Shown one piece after another: positions 1 to 5,044 of a DNA stretch of 5,702 nucleotides; within the stretch, counting starts at the first letter, position 1; every line of letters begins with the position of its first letter. The stretch lies in contig JAQSYS010000130.1 of the NCBI GenBank assembly GCA_029256005.1, forward strand, positions 1 through 5,702. Direction: 5' to 3'. Under the pieces are notes generated by a model, which did not search any database, was not told the DNA's origin, and worked only from the letters and a program-made list of their open reading frames with translations. The DNA comes from Sedimentibacter sp. Its GTDB lineage: Bacteria; Bacillota; Clostridia; Tissierellales; Sedimentibacteraceae. A program made the translations under genes and the position numbers.

Positions 1-28
1 ATTGTTTTATTGTTTTATTTTTTTAAAA

Positions 29-979
29 TCACTGTGTAAGGGCAGAGAAATCCTCTTCATTCCCTTTAATTTTTGTTCCTTTTGGTAGCCAGAGCTTAAG
101 TGCTTCATCTTTTATAGTTAAATTCACTTCATCTTGAATATATATTTCGCCATCAATACATACATTTAACGGTTCATTGCTCTTTATTTTAACATGCTTA
201 CATTTTTTATAAGTAATGTATTTATTTATTTTAGGGTTTTTAAGGTGATTGCCTAACTTATAGCTTCCAATCAGGTTAATTATTTGAAATCTTGAGATTT
301 TATCAACCAAGCACAAATCCATCAATCCGTCATTTATAATAGCTAGGGGCGCACATTTATAGCCTCCACCATAAAATTGCCCATTTGCAACGACACCTAG
401 TAAAAATGAATTATTTATTTCTTCATTATCGTCAATTGAGATTTTTAGATATCTTCCCAGTTCGTTTATCAAACAATAAAGTACTGATAAATAATATCTT
501 GTGGAGCCAGATATAAATGGAAGTTTTTTAAATTTATGCATATGAAAGGCAGCATCTGCATCAAGTCCTACGTTACACACAGACGAGGCATATATATCAT
601 TTACCTTTATTAAATCTAAATAAACAATTTCTCCTTGCATTTGTGCTTCAATACTATTGAAGTTTTCATAATTTATAAAGTTTTTAATAAAATCATTGCC
701 TGAGCCGCAGGGAATGACTCCAACATTTATGTGATCAAATTTACATGCAGAATTAATTACTTCATGAAGTGTACCATCACCGCCGCATGCATAGATAACG
801 CTTGAAATAGAGTCCTTACATTTGTTATTTATATAATTTTGAATATCACCTTTAAATTTACTGAAATATACCTCGTAATTAATATCCTTGTCCTTAAACT
901 GAGCATGTATTGAATCAGCTAAATCCTTCTGATACTTGCCATCTCCTGCAATGGGGTTGATTATAAATATATGTCTCAT
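29..979 (-). CDS. Diacylglycerol kinase family lipid kinase (YegS/DgkB/BmrU type)
   Basis: Predicted soluble or membrane-associated kinase that phosphorylates a lipid alcohol such as diacylglycerol with ATP; members of this family recycle diacylglycerol into phospholipid synthesis. The 316-residue protein shows the family motifs in order: NPxAGxGK at residues 8-15, the nucleotide-binding GGDGT at 66-70 followed by LHEVIN, PCGSGNDF at 90-97, NVGLDAD at 136-142, NGQFYGGG at 199-206, and a late IDGE motif. Length is normal for the family. The start at 979 is chosen because a perfect AGGAGG lies five bases upstream and the protein then begins MRHIFIINP, as relatives do. A 26-codon longer frame would start inside the upstream MATE gene and has no such support. 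It is the last gene of the minus-strand cluster, 50 bases after the MATE gene. The exact lipid substrate cannot be told from sequence. Confidence 0.93.
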   Translation of the reverse strand: MRHIFIINPIAGDGKYQKDLADSIHAQFKDKDINYEVYFSKFKGDIQNYINNKCKDSISSVIYACGGDGTLHEVINSACKFDHINVGVIPCGSGNDFIKNFINYENFNSIEAQMQGEIVYLDLIKVNDIYASSVCNVGLDADAAFHMHKFKKLPFISGSTRYYLSVLYCLINELGRYLKISIDDNEEINNSFLLGVVANGQFYGGGYKCAPLAIINDGLMDLCLVDKISRFQIINLIGSYKLGNHLKNPKINKYITYKKCKHVKIKSNEPLNVCIDGEIYIQDEVNLTIKDEALKLWLPKGTKIKGNEEDFSALTQ

Positions 980-983
980 ATTG

Positions 984-989
984 CCTCCT
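984..989 (-). promoter_or_regulatory. Ribosome binding site AGGAGG fixing the lipid kinase start
   Basis: A perfect AGGAGG on the minus strand sits four to five bases before the ATG at 979. It decides between this start and an in-frame ATG at 1057, which lies within the end of the MATE gene. Confidence 0.88.
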
Positions 990-997
990 AATAAATT

Positions 998-1026
998 AAA
1001 AGTAACATTACCGAACTTTTTTGTCA
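998..1026 (-). promoter_or_regulatory. Possible promoter in the MATE–lipid kinase gap
   Basis: On the minus strand a perfect -35 TTGACA (1026-1021) is followed after 17 bases by TACTTT (1003-998), preceded by TG one base away, as in an extended -10. The -10 itself is poor (three of six). Transcription would begin near 991, just ahead of the ribosome binding site, giving a very short leader. It could let the lipid kinase be expressed without the upstream genes. It could equally be chance in an AT-rich gap. Confidence 0.3.
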
Positions 1027-1029
1027 ATA

Positions 1030-2391
1030 TTAATCCATTATTAAATTGTTCATCCACTTTTTACTTAGATATCTTTTTGTAACGGTTATGGATTTTATAA
1101 TTTCTTCACTGAAAACTAAAGCTATAACTAAATGGATAGGAAGCTTAAATAATAATACAGAAATAAATGAAAGTGGAACTCCAATACCCCATATAGTGAT
1201 TATATCTACAAACATACAGAATTTAGTATCACCGCCAGCTCTTAATATACCGCATATAAAAATGTAGGAGAACATCTTAGGAGTAAAATAAAGAGAATAT
1301 ACTATTAATGTCTTGCTGAGGTATTCGCTGGTAATCGGCTCTAAATTAAAATATCTTATAATGTAATTTCTCGAAACCAATAACAGGGATGCAAACACAA
1401 AACTTAAAACTAAAGTTATCTTTACAAATTTATTGCTGTAATCCATTGCTTTGTCTATGTCATTTTTACCTATTTCATTCCCTATCATTACCGCACTAGC
1501 ATTGCCAATACCAAAAAATAATGTTTGAAAGAAATCAGATATATTAAAGGCAATTTGTACAACAGCAATAGCGTATGAACCCATAAACCCATATGCTATA
1601 AAATAAACTGAGGTACCAATGGACCATGCTGTTTCTGACATTATTACAGGAAAAGACGTTTTAAGGACTTTCTTAAGCATAGTAACATCCCACGATGTGA
1701 GTTCTTTAATTGTTCCCGCCAAAGGATGATTTTTATCCTTGTAAATAAAAAATATAAGTGCAACAAATTCAACTATTCTTGCTAATAAGGTAGCTATTGC
1801 AGCTCCTTCTACACCAAGTGCTTTAAAGCCTAAATTACCTGTAATTAAAATCCAATTAAAGAAGGTATTGATTAAAAGTGCCACAGCATTTATAACAGTT
1901 GGCATTTTTAGTTTATGTATTGCTCGGCAATTAAAGCTGAATGCGAAGGATATTGCAGTTAATGGATAGGAAAATGAAATTACTTTCAAATATTCGCTCC
2001 CTAACTCAATAACATAAGGATCATCAATAAAAATTCTCATTATTTGATTTCTAAAGAAAAAAACCAACACTGCAAAGATAAGAGATAATAATGAGCCTAT
2101 TATTAGATCAATTCCAAATACCTTTTTAATGCTTACCATATCTTTTGCACCCCAATATTGCGCTACAAAAATTGATGCTCCACTGTAAATGCCAAAACAT
2201 ATGGTTGTAAAGATAAAATAAATTCTATTGGCTAGGCCTACTGCTGATATGGCATTTTCACCTAACTCGCTTACCATTACTGTATCAATCATATTAAGTC
2301 CGATGCTTATCATATTTTGAATGACCACAGGTATAGCGATAATTATCATTGTATTTATAAATGCTTTATTTCTTTTTATTATGTCGTTCAT
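1030..2391 (-). CDS. MATE family efflux transporter
   Basis: Integral membrane multidrug/toxin exporter of the MATE family, which couples Na+ or H+ entry to export of organic cations or other small molecules. The 453-residue protein is almost wholly hydrophobic segments, consistent with the usual 12 helices in two pseudo-symmetric halves. Visible family features are the N-terminal IDTVMVSELGENAISAVGLANR (about residues 35-56), QYWGAKD, LGVEGAAIATLLARI in the middle, GNASAVMIGNEIGKND in the second half and a GILRAGGDTKF motif near the C-terminus. The ATG at 2391 is preferred over an in-frame GTG at 2397, because that GTG is part of the GAGGTG ribosome binding site. The gene lies 54 bases after upp with a terminator between, so its expression probably depends on read-through or a promoter inside upp. 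The substrate cannot be predicted. Confidence 0.95.
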   Translation of the reverse strand: MNDIIKRNKAFINTMIIIAIPVVIQNMISIGLNMIDTVMVSELGENAISAVGLANRIYFIFTTICFGIYSGASIFVAQYWGAKDMVSIKKVFGIDLIIGSLLSLIFAVLVFFFRNQIMRIFIDDPYVIELGSEYLKVISFSYPLTAISFAFSFNCRAIHKLKMPTVINAVALLINTFFNWILITGNLGFKALGVEGAAIATLLARIVEFVALIFFIYKDKNHPLAGTIKELTSWDVTMLKKVLKTSFPVIMSETAWSIGTSVYFIAYGFMGSYAIAVVQIAFNISDFFQTLFFGIGNASAVMIGNEIGKNDIDKAMDYSNKFVKITLVLSFVFASLLLVSRNYIIRYFNLEPITSEYLSKTLIVYSLYFTPKMFSYIFICGILRAGGDTKFCMFVDIITIWGIGVPLSFISVLLFKLPIHLVIALVFSEEIIKSITVTKRYLSKKWMNNLIMD

Positions 2392-2394
2392 ATT

Positions 2395-2400
2395 CACCTC
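2395..2400 (-). promoter_or_regulatory. Ribosome binding site GAGGTG of the MATE gene, abutting a terminator
   Basis: The minus strand reads GAGGTG, then AAT, then the ATG at 2391. The GTG of this site is itself an in-frame potential start but would have no binding site of its own. The site follows the T8 tract of the upp terminator with no base between, so the transcription stop and the translation signal of the next gene are fused. Confidence 0.8.
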
Positions 2401-2428
2401 AAAAAAAAGGCGTGATATTTCACGCCTT
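2401..2428 (-). terminator. Rho-independent terminator after upp
   Basis: A perfect 9-bp inverted repeat, AAGGCGTGA and TCACGCCTT, has a 4-base loop (2407-2415 with 2420-2428). On the minus strand it ends in eight T (2408-2401). The other strand has no T-run after the stem, so it works only for minus-strand transcription. It lies 18 bases after the upp stop codon and directly before the MATE ribosome binding site. Confidence 0.93.
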
Positions 2429-2445
2429 AATGTTAGTATTTTTCT

Positions 2446-3075
2446 TTATTTCGTACCGAACAGTCTGTCACCGGCATCACCTAATCCAGGCACTATGTAT
2501 CCGATGTCATTAAATTTTTCATCAATAGCTGCAGCATAAATTTCAACATCAGGATGAGCTTCGCTAACTTTTTTTAAGCCTTCAGGAGCACATACAAGAT
2601 GTATTGATTTTATTTTTTTAGCTCCGTGCTTCTTCAAAAGAGATATTGCTCCTATCATAGAGCCTCCTGTTGAAAGCATTGGTTCAGTTATTATTACTAT
2701 TCTGTTGCCAATATCACTTGGAAGCTTGCAGTAATATTCAACAGGCTGCAAGGTTTCTTCATTTCTGTATAAACCAATGTGACCAATTTTAGCATTTGGT
2801 ATTAAATCCAGCATTCCGTCAACCATGCCTAGACCTGCTCTTAGTACAGGAACAATTGCTATATCCTCCCCAGCTAATACCTTACCTGTCATTTTTGAAA
2901 TGGGAGTTTCAATTTCCACATCCTTCAGTGCAAGATTCCTTGTTACTTCATAAGCCATCAACATGGCAATTTCTCTAACCAGCTCCCTAAAGTCCTTTGA
3001 GGAAGTGTTTTTGTCTCTTAACATAGTCAGCTTGTGTTGAATCAGTGGATGAGAGACTACTGTAACGTTATTCAT
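2446..3075 (-). CDS. upp: Uracil phosphoribosyltransferase
   Basis: Cytoplasmic salvage enzyme that makes UMP from uracil and PRPP. The 209 residues match the family length. Visible features are VVSHPLIQHKLTMLRD at the N-terminus, the loop PVLRAGLGMVDGML (about residues 76-89), IGLYRNEETLQPVEYY (100-115), the PRPP-binding loop EPMLSTGGS (131-139), and the uracil-binding C-terminus GYIVPGLGDAGDRLFGT (192-208). The start at 3075 has AAGGAG seven bases upstream. One oddity is that the first residue of the PRPP loop is Glu where this family normally has Asp (DPMLATGGS). It is the first gene of the minus-strand cluster, has its own strong promoter and is followed by a terminator, so it may be transcribed mostly alone. 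No pyrimidine-responsive attenuator is apparent in its short leader. Confidence 0.97.
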   Translation of the reverse strand: MNNVTVVSHPLIQHKLTMLRDKNTSSKDFRELVREIAMLMAYEVTRNLALKDVEIETPISKMTGKVLAGEDIAIVPVLRAGLGMVDGMLDLIPNAKIGHIGLYRNEETLQPVEYYCKLPSDIGNRIVIITEPMLSTGGSMIGAISLLKKHGAKKIKSIHLVCAPEGLKKVSEAHPDVEIYAAAIDEKFNDIGYIVPGLGDAGDRLFGTK

Positions 3076-3110
3076 ATTTTGACTCCTTTGTGAGATTTAT
3101 AAATTAAGAA

Positions 3111-3139
3111 TTGTATAAAATCTAATCATATAATATAAT
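3111..3139 (+). promoter_or_regulatory. Probable promoter of acpS, overlapping the upp promoter
   Basis: The plus strand has TTGTAT (3111-3116), a 17-base spacer and a perfect TATAAT (3134-3139). The -35 is weak (three of six) and a second TATAAT overlaps at 3129-3134. The -10 shares bases 3138-3139 with the upp -10 on the other strand, so polymerase could probably not occupy both at once. Confidence 0.5.
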
Positions 3140-3166
3140 TATTGCGTACATGAGGCTCTTTGTCAA
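3138..3166 (-). promoter_or_regulatory. Sigma-A type promoter of upp
   Basis: On the minus strand a perfect -35 TTGACA (3166-3161) is separated by exactly 17 bases from AATAAT (3143-3138), a five-of-six match to the -10 consensus. A/T-rich sequence lies upstream. Transcription should start near 3131, giving a leader of roughly 55 bases before upp. Confidence 0.82.
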
Positions 3167-3193
3167 TTAATTTTTTCTGAAGGAGAATGCAAA

Positions 3194-3559
3194 ATGATAA
3201 AAGGAACTGGAATTGACATGACAGAAGTTGAAAGAATTAGGAAAAACTTATATAATGAAAAGTTTATGAATAAAATATTTTCTATAACAGAGCAAGAATA
3301 CTTAATAACAAGAAAGCTCAATGCACAAACAGCTGCAGGAATGTTTGCGGCAAAGGAAGCTGCTTCAAAATGCCTAGGCACAGGATTCTCGAATTTTGGA
3401 CCCTGCCATATTGAAATTTTAAAAGATGCAATTGGAAAACCATATATAAATTTAACTGAAAATGCATTGAAAAAGGCACAGGAACTAGAAATTGAAATTA
3501 TACATGTTTCAATTTCACATACTGCTGATTATGCTATAGCCTATTGTGTAGCAGAGTGA
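3194..3559 (+). CDS. acpS: Holo-[acyl-carrier-protein] synthase
   Basis: Transfers the 4'-phosphopantetheine arm from coenzyme A to apo-ACP, an essential step for fatty-acid synthesis in the cytoplasm; active as a trimer in this family. The 121 residues match the family length. GTGIDMTEVERI at residues 4-15 carries the metal-binding Asp8. GMFAAKEAASKCLGTGF (49-65) carries the metal ligand Glu55 and Lys59, and SISHT (106-110) is the conserved C-terminal motif. The ATG at 3194 has AAGGAG eight bases upstream; a nearer ATG at 3187 is out of frame. The gene is read away from upp. It is followed after about 120 bases by the lipoprotein gene, as acpS is followed by ydcC in Bacillus. No terminator was seen after it, so read-through into the lipoprotein gene is likely. 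Confidence 0.97.
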   Translation: MIKGTGIDMTEVERIRKNLYNEKFMNKIFSITEQEYLITRKLNAQTAAGMFAAKEAASKCLGTGFSNFGPCHIEILKDAIGKPYINLTENALKKAQELEIEIIHVSISHTADYAIAYCVAE

Positions 3560-3614
3560 GTTGGAGTATTTAGCTATAATATTTCTATAAAGTAAAAAAT
3601 AGGGCAGTCTACAG

Positions 3615-3643
3615 TAATATATTTATATACTTCATCATATATC
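3615..3643 (+). promoter_or_regulatory. Possible sporulation (SigE/SigK-like) promoter before the lipoprotein gene
   Basis: TAATATA (3615-3621), 14 bases, then CATATATC (3636-3643) resembles the mother-cell SigE pattern of an ATA-containing -35 and a CATACAAT-like -10. The match is imperfect and the region is nearly all A/T, so chance is a real alternative. It is listed because such control would fit a germination-related lipoprotein. A TATAAT at 3575-3580 without a good -35 is the other candidate in this gap. Confidence 0.25.
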
Positions 3644-3661
3644 TATTATATAAAGATGAAG
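3630..3661 (+). repeat. Inverted repeat in the lipoprotein leader
   Basis: CTTCATC (3630-3636) pairs with GATGAAG (3655-3661). Inside, TATAT pairs with ATATA, giving about 12 bp with a small internal loop and a five-base end loop. It ends nine bases before the AGGA ribosome binding site of the lipoprotein gene. No T-run follows, so it is not a normal terminator. It may be an operator or an mRNA leader hairpin. Confidence 0.45.
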
Positions 3662-3680
3662 ACGGAAGCAGGATATAAGA

Positions 3681-4184
3681 ATGAAGTTAAAGATATTGTG
3701 TTTTGTTTTGATGGTATTTACAATTTGTGGATGTTCTGAAAAGTCTGACCCCTATGTTATTCCTGTTAATTATACAGGCGATGCTTTAATGAAGGTTTAT
3801 ACTGAAAACAGCGAGAATGCTTATAAGGTCAATATTGTTTGCAGAAATAACAATTACAGCTTTAGAGCGGATACAGGTTCTTTTGTTTGGAATACAGCCT
3901 ATTTGTCTGGTAACAGGTGCATGCTGAACAATGATGAGTTCCCTGAAAGCAGCGTTGTTATAGAAAATTTCAAACTAACTGATTCACTTATTTATGATTT
4001 TAATTTATCCAAGTATGACAGCGGTACAGATACAATTCCTGATGAATTAGTGTATTATGATGGAACTTATAAGCATGTTTTGAACTTTAGTAAAGAAAGC
4101 CTGCTTCCAGCTTCAATTTTTATTTATAAAAATGATAATTTGGTAAAGACTATTACATATGAAAAGATAAATGTTGAACAATAA
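3681..4184 (+). CDS. Small secreted lipoprotein, candidate LolA-fold YdcC/GerS-like protein
   Basis: The N-terminus has Lys2 and Lys4, a hydrophobic stretch (5-15) and a lipobox ICGC with the lipidated Cys18, so the 167-residue precursor should be anchored to the outer face of the cytoplasmic membrane (or the forespore-facing one). The mature part alternates short beta-strand-like segments, and the end LLPASIFIYKNDNLVKTITYEKI (141-163) looks like the closing strands of LolA-like lipoproteins. AGGA lies seven bases before the ATG. Position between acpS and the EndoAI/EndoA genes is that of ydcC in Bacillus; C. difficile gerS, a germination lipoprotein, is likewise linked to an alanine racemase gene. 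Lipoprotein status is seen directly, whereas the GerS/YdcC link is inferred from context and general look, not from a recognised signature. Two Cys (54, 80) remain in the mature domain. Confidence 0.85.
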   Translation: MKLKILCFVLMVFTICGCSEKSDPYVIPVNYTGDALMKVYTENSENAYKVNIVCRNNNYSFRADTGSFVWNTAYLSGNRCMLNNDEFPESSVVIENFKLTDSLIYDFNLSKYDSGTDTIPDELVYYDGTYKHVLNFSKESLLPASIFIYKNDNLVKTITYEKINVEQ

Positions 4185-4198
4185 TAATTTTCACAGTA

Positions 4199-4227
4199 TA
4201 TGCAGAAGTTACCATACAACTTGCATA
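4199..4227 (+). repeat. Inverted repeat upstream of the antitoxin gene, candidate operator
   Basis: TATGC-AG-AAGTT (4199-4210) and AACTTGCATA (4218-4227) form a 10-bp dyad with a two-base insertion in the left arm and a seven-base centre. A second, overlapping dyad joins TTACCA (4209-4214) with TGGTAA (4235-4240). No T-run follows, so a terminator is unlikely. The dyads cover the -35 region and part of the -10 region of the antitoxin promoter, where an autorepressing ribbon-helix-helix protein would bind. Confidence 0.45.
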
Positions 4228-4234
4228 ATTATTG

Positions 4235-4243
4235 TGGTAAAAT
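4235..4243 (+). promoter_or_regulatory. Extended -10 promoter of the toxin–antitoxin genes
   Basis: TG (4235-4236), one base, then TAAAAT (4238-4243) makes an extended -10 element with five of six -10 matches. No good -35 stands at the right distance, which extended -10 promoters tolerate. Transcription would start near 4250, about 45 bases before the antitoxin start. Confidence 0.5.
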
Positions 4244-4282
4244 TACATAAGATATGTTTAAATGAACTGAGTTTGAGTAATC

Positions 4283-4288
4283 GAGGTG
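4283..4288 (+). promoter_or_regulatory. Ribosome binding site GAGGTG fixing a TTG start for the antitoxin
   Basis: GAGGTG lies six bases before TTG at 4295. The in-frame GTG at 4286 is inside this site and has no binding site of its own, so TTG is the better start. Confidence 0.7.
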
Positions 4289-4294
4289 TGTGAT

Positions 4295-4570
4295 TTGGCT
4301 GATAATAAAAAGATATTGATTTCAATTCCTGAAAACTTACTAAGGGAATTGGATAATGCAGTGAAAGATGAGGGAACCAACAGAAGCGATTTTATTCGTA
4401 AATCTATAAGGTTTTATTTAATTGAGAAAAGAAAGCTTGAAATCAGAAACAAAATGAAAGCCGGATACTTGGAAATGAGCAATATAAATAAAAGCATTAC
4501 TGAAGAATACTCAGAAGGGGACTATGAAGACTTTTTAAGCTACGAAACAAAATTATTGGGAAGTGAATAG
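4295..4570 (+). CDS. ndoAI: Ribbon-helix-helix (CopG/MazE-like) antitoxin of the EndoAI family
   Basis: Antitoxin that binds and blocks the EndoA toxin encoded next and probably represses its own promoter. From the TTG at 4295 it is 91 residues. Residues 7-13 (ILISIPE) form the DNA-contacting strand, followed by helix A (about 14-26) and helix B (NRSDFIRKSIRFYLIEKR, 29-46), the classic ribbon-helix-helix fold. The C-terminal part, with MKAGYLEMSNINKSI (54-68) and an acidic tail, resembles the toxin-binding tail of B. subtilis EndoAI (YdcD). Its stop TAG ends one base before the toxin start, so the two are translationally coupled. The start is inferred from the ribosome binding site; a GTG at 4286 would add three residues. 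The dyads upstream are the likely operator. Confidence 0.92.
   Translation: MADNKKILISIPENLLRELDNAVKDEGTNRSDFIRKSIRFYLIEKRKLEIRNKMKAGYLEMSNINKSITEEYSEGDYEDFLSYETKLLGSE
4558..4563 (+). promoter_or_regulatory. Weak ribosome binding site of the toxin, inside the antitoxin gene
   Basis: GGGAAG ends eight bases before TTG at 4572. It is too close (two bases) to serve the alternative GTG at 4563. The weak site plus the one-base gap after the antitoxin stop suggests the toxin is translated mainly by coupling, at a lower level than the antitoxin. Confidence 0.5.
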
Positions 4571-4571
4571 T

Positions 4572-4922
4572 TTGATTGTAAAAAGGGGAGATGTGTACTA
4601 CGCCGACTTAAGTCCAGTCATAGGATCTGAACAGGGGGGGGTAAGGCCGGTTTTAATAGTACAAAATGATATTGGGAACAGATATAGCCCTACAGTAATA
4701 GTATCAGCAATTACATCTCAGATTAATAAGGCTAAACTGCCTACACATATTGAAATTAGCTCTGAGGACTTCAGTCTACCTAAAGATTCAGTTGTTTTGC
4801 TGGAACAAATCAGAACAATTGATAAAAAGAGATTAAAAGAAAAAATAGGTAGATTTGACAAAAACCTGATGGGTGAAGTAGATGATTGCTTGAAAATTAG
4901 CTTAGGGCTCATTGATTTTTAG
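4572..4922 (+). CDS. ndoA: MazF/PemK-type mRNA interferase toxin EndoA
   Basis: Ribosome-independent endoribonuclease that cuts mRNA at short sequences; the B. subtilis homologue cuts at UACAU. From TTG at 4572 it is 116 residues, the length I recall for B. subtilis EndoA, and begins MIVKRGDVYYADLSP. GSEQGGVRPVLIVQND (18-33) carries the catalytic Arg25 and the SAITSQ segment (45-50) carries Thr48; the KAKLPTH motif (53-59), LLEQIRTIDKKRL (76-88) and the ending LIDF also fit the family. It forms a two-gene unit with the antitoxin and is followed by a terminator. Oddity: codons 21-24 contain a run of eight G. Removing one G gives TAA right after Gly23, and adding one leads to TGA about ten codons later. 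The frame is open here, so the copy looks intact. A GTG at 4563 would add three residues. Confidence 0.96.
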   Translation: MIVKRGDVYYADLSPVIGSEQGGVRPVLIVQNDIGNRYSPTVIVSAITSQINKAKLPTHIEISSEDFSLPKDSVVLLEQIRTIDKKRLKEKIGRFDKNLMGEVDDCLKISLGLIDF

Positions 4923-4980
4923 GTGAATACATATTTATAGTAATTAAATATTACTTAGAAACAAAATCATTATGACTTAT

Positions 4981-5021
4981 AAGAAAACTAATACTTTTAA
5001 TAGAGTGTTAGTTTTCTTTTT
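4981..5021 (+). terminator. Rho-independent terminator after the toxin gene
   Basis: AAGAAAACTAA (4981-4991) pairs perfectly with TTAGTTTTCTT (5008-5018). The pairing continues inward for six more pairs including two G-U, leaving a four-base loop: a stem of about 17 bp. The plus strand ends in CTTTTTATT, a short U-tract. The A-rich left arm is not preceded by an A-run that would make it strong for the other strand. It closes the toxin–antitoxin unit 58 bases after the toxin stop. Confidence 0.9.
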
Positions 5022-5044
5022 ATTAGAAATGTAATCCTGTTAGT

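Noticed and set aside
1..28. Tandem ATTGTTTT units at the left edge, considered as a terminator for the lipid kinase gene
   Set aside because: No stem is visible within the window and on the minus strand the sequence is A-rich, not T-rich; only a short low-complexity repeat cut by the edge.
980..1057. Longer version of the lipid kinase starting at an ATG at 1057
   Set aside because: It begins inside the end of the MATE gene, lacks a ribosome binding site and adds 26 residues before the normal family start; AGGAGG supports 979.
1046..1267. Plus-strand frame of 73 codons opposite the MATE gene
   Set aside because: It lies wholly within the MATE gene's other strand apart from nothing extra, shows no family features and has no promoter or binding site.
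2321..2539. Plus-strand frame of 72 codons across the MATE start, terminator and upp end
   Set aside because: It would run through the terminator and opposite two well-supported genes; composition reflects their reverse complement.
2796..2978. Plus-strand frame of 60 codons opposite upp
   Set aside because: Antisense shadow of a certain gene without own signals.
3076..3137. Possible riboswitch or PyrR-type attenuator in the upp leader
   Set aside because: The leader is short, A/T-rich and shows no conserved binding-loop or aptamer sequence that I can recognise.
3163..3381. Minus-strand frame of 72 codons opposite acpS
   Set aside because: Antisense shadow of acpS; it would also run into the promoter region.
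3560..3680. Terminator after acpS
   Set aside because: No stem followed by a T-run is present; the dyad at 3630-3661 lacks a U-tract.
4718..4912. Minus-strand frame of 64 codons opposite the toxin gene
   Set aside because: Antisense shadow of ndoA with no own signals.
4939..4955. AGTAAT / ATTACT inverted repeat after the toxin gene
   Set aside because: Only six A/T-dominated pairs, no U-tract; the strong terminator is at 4981-5021.
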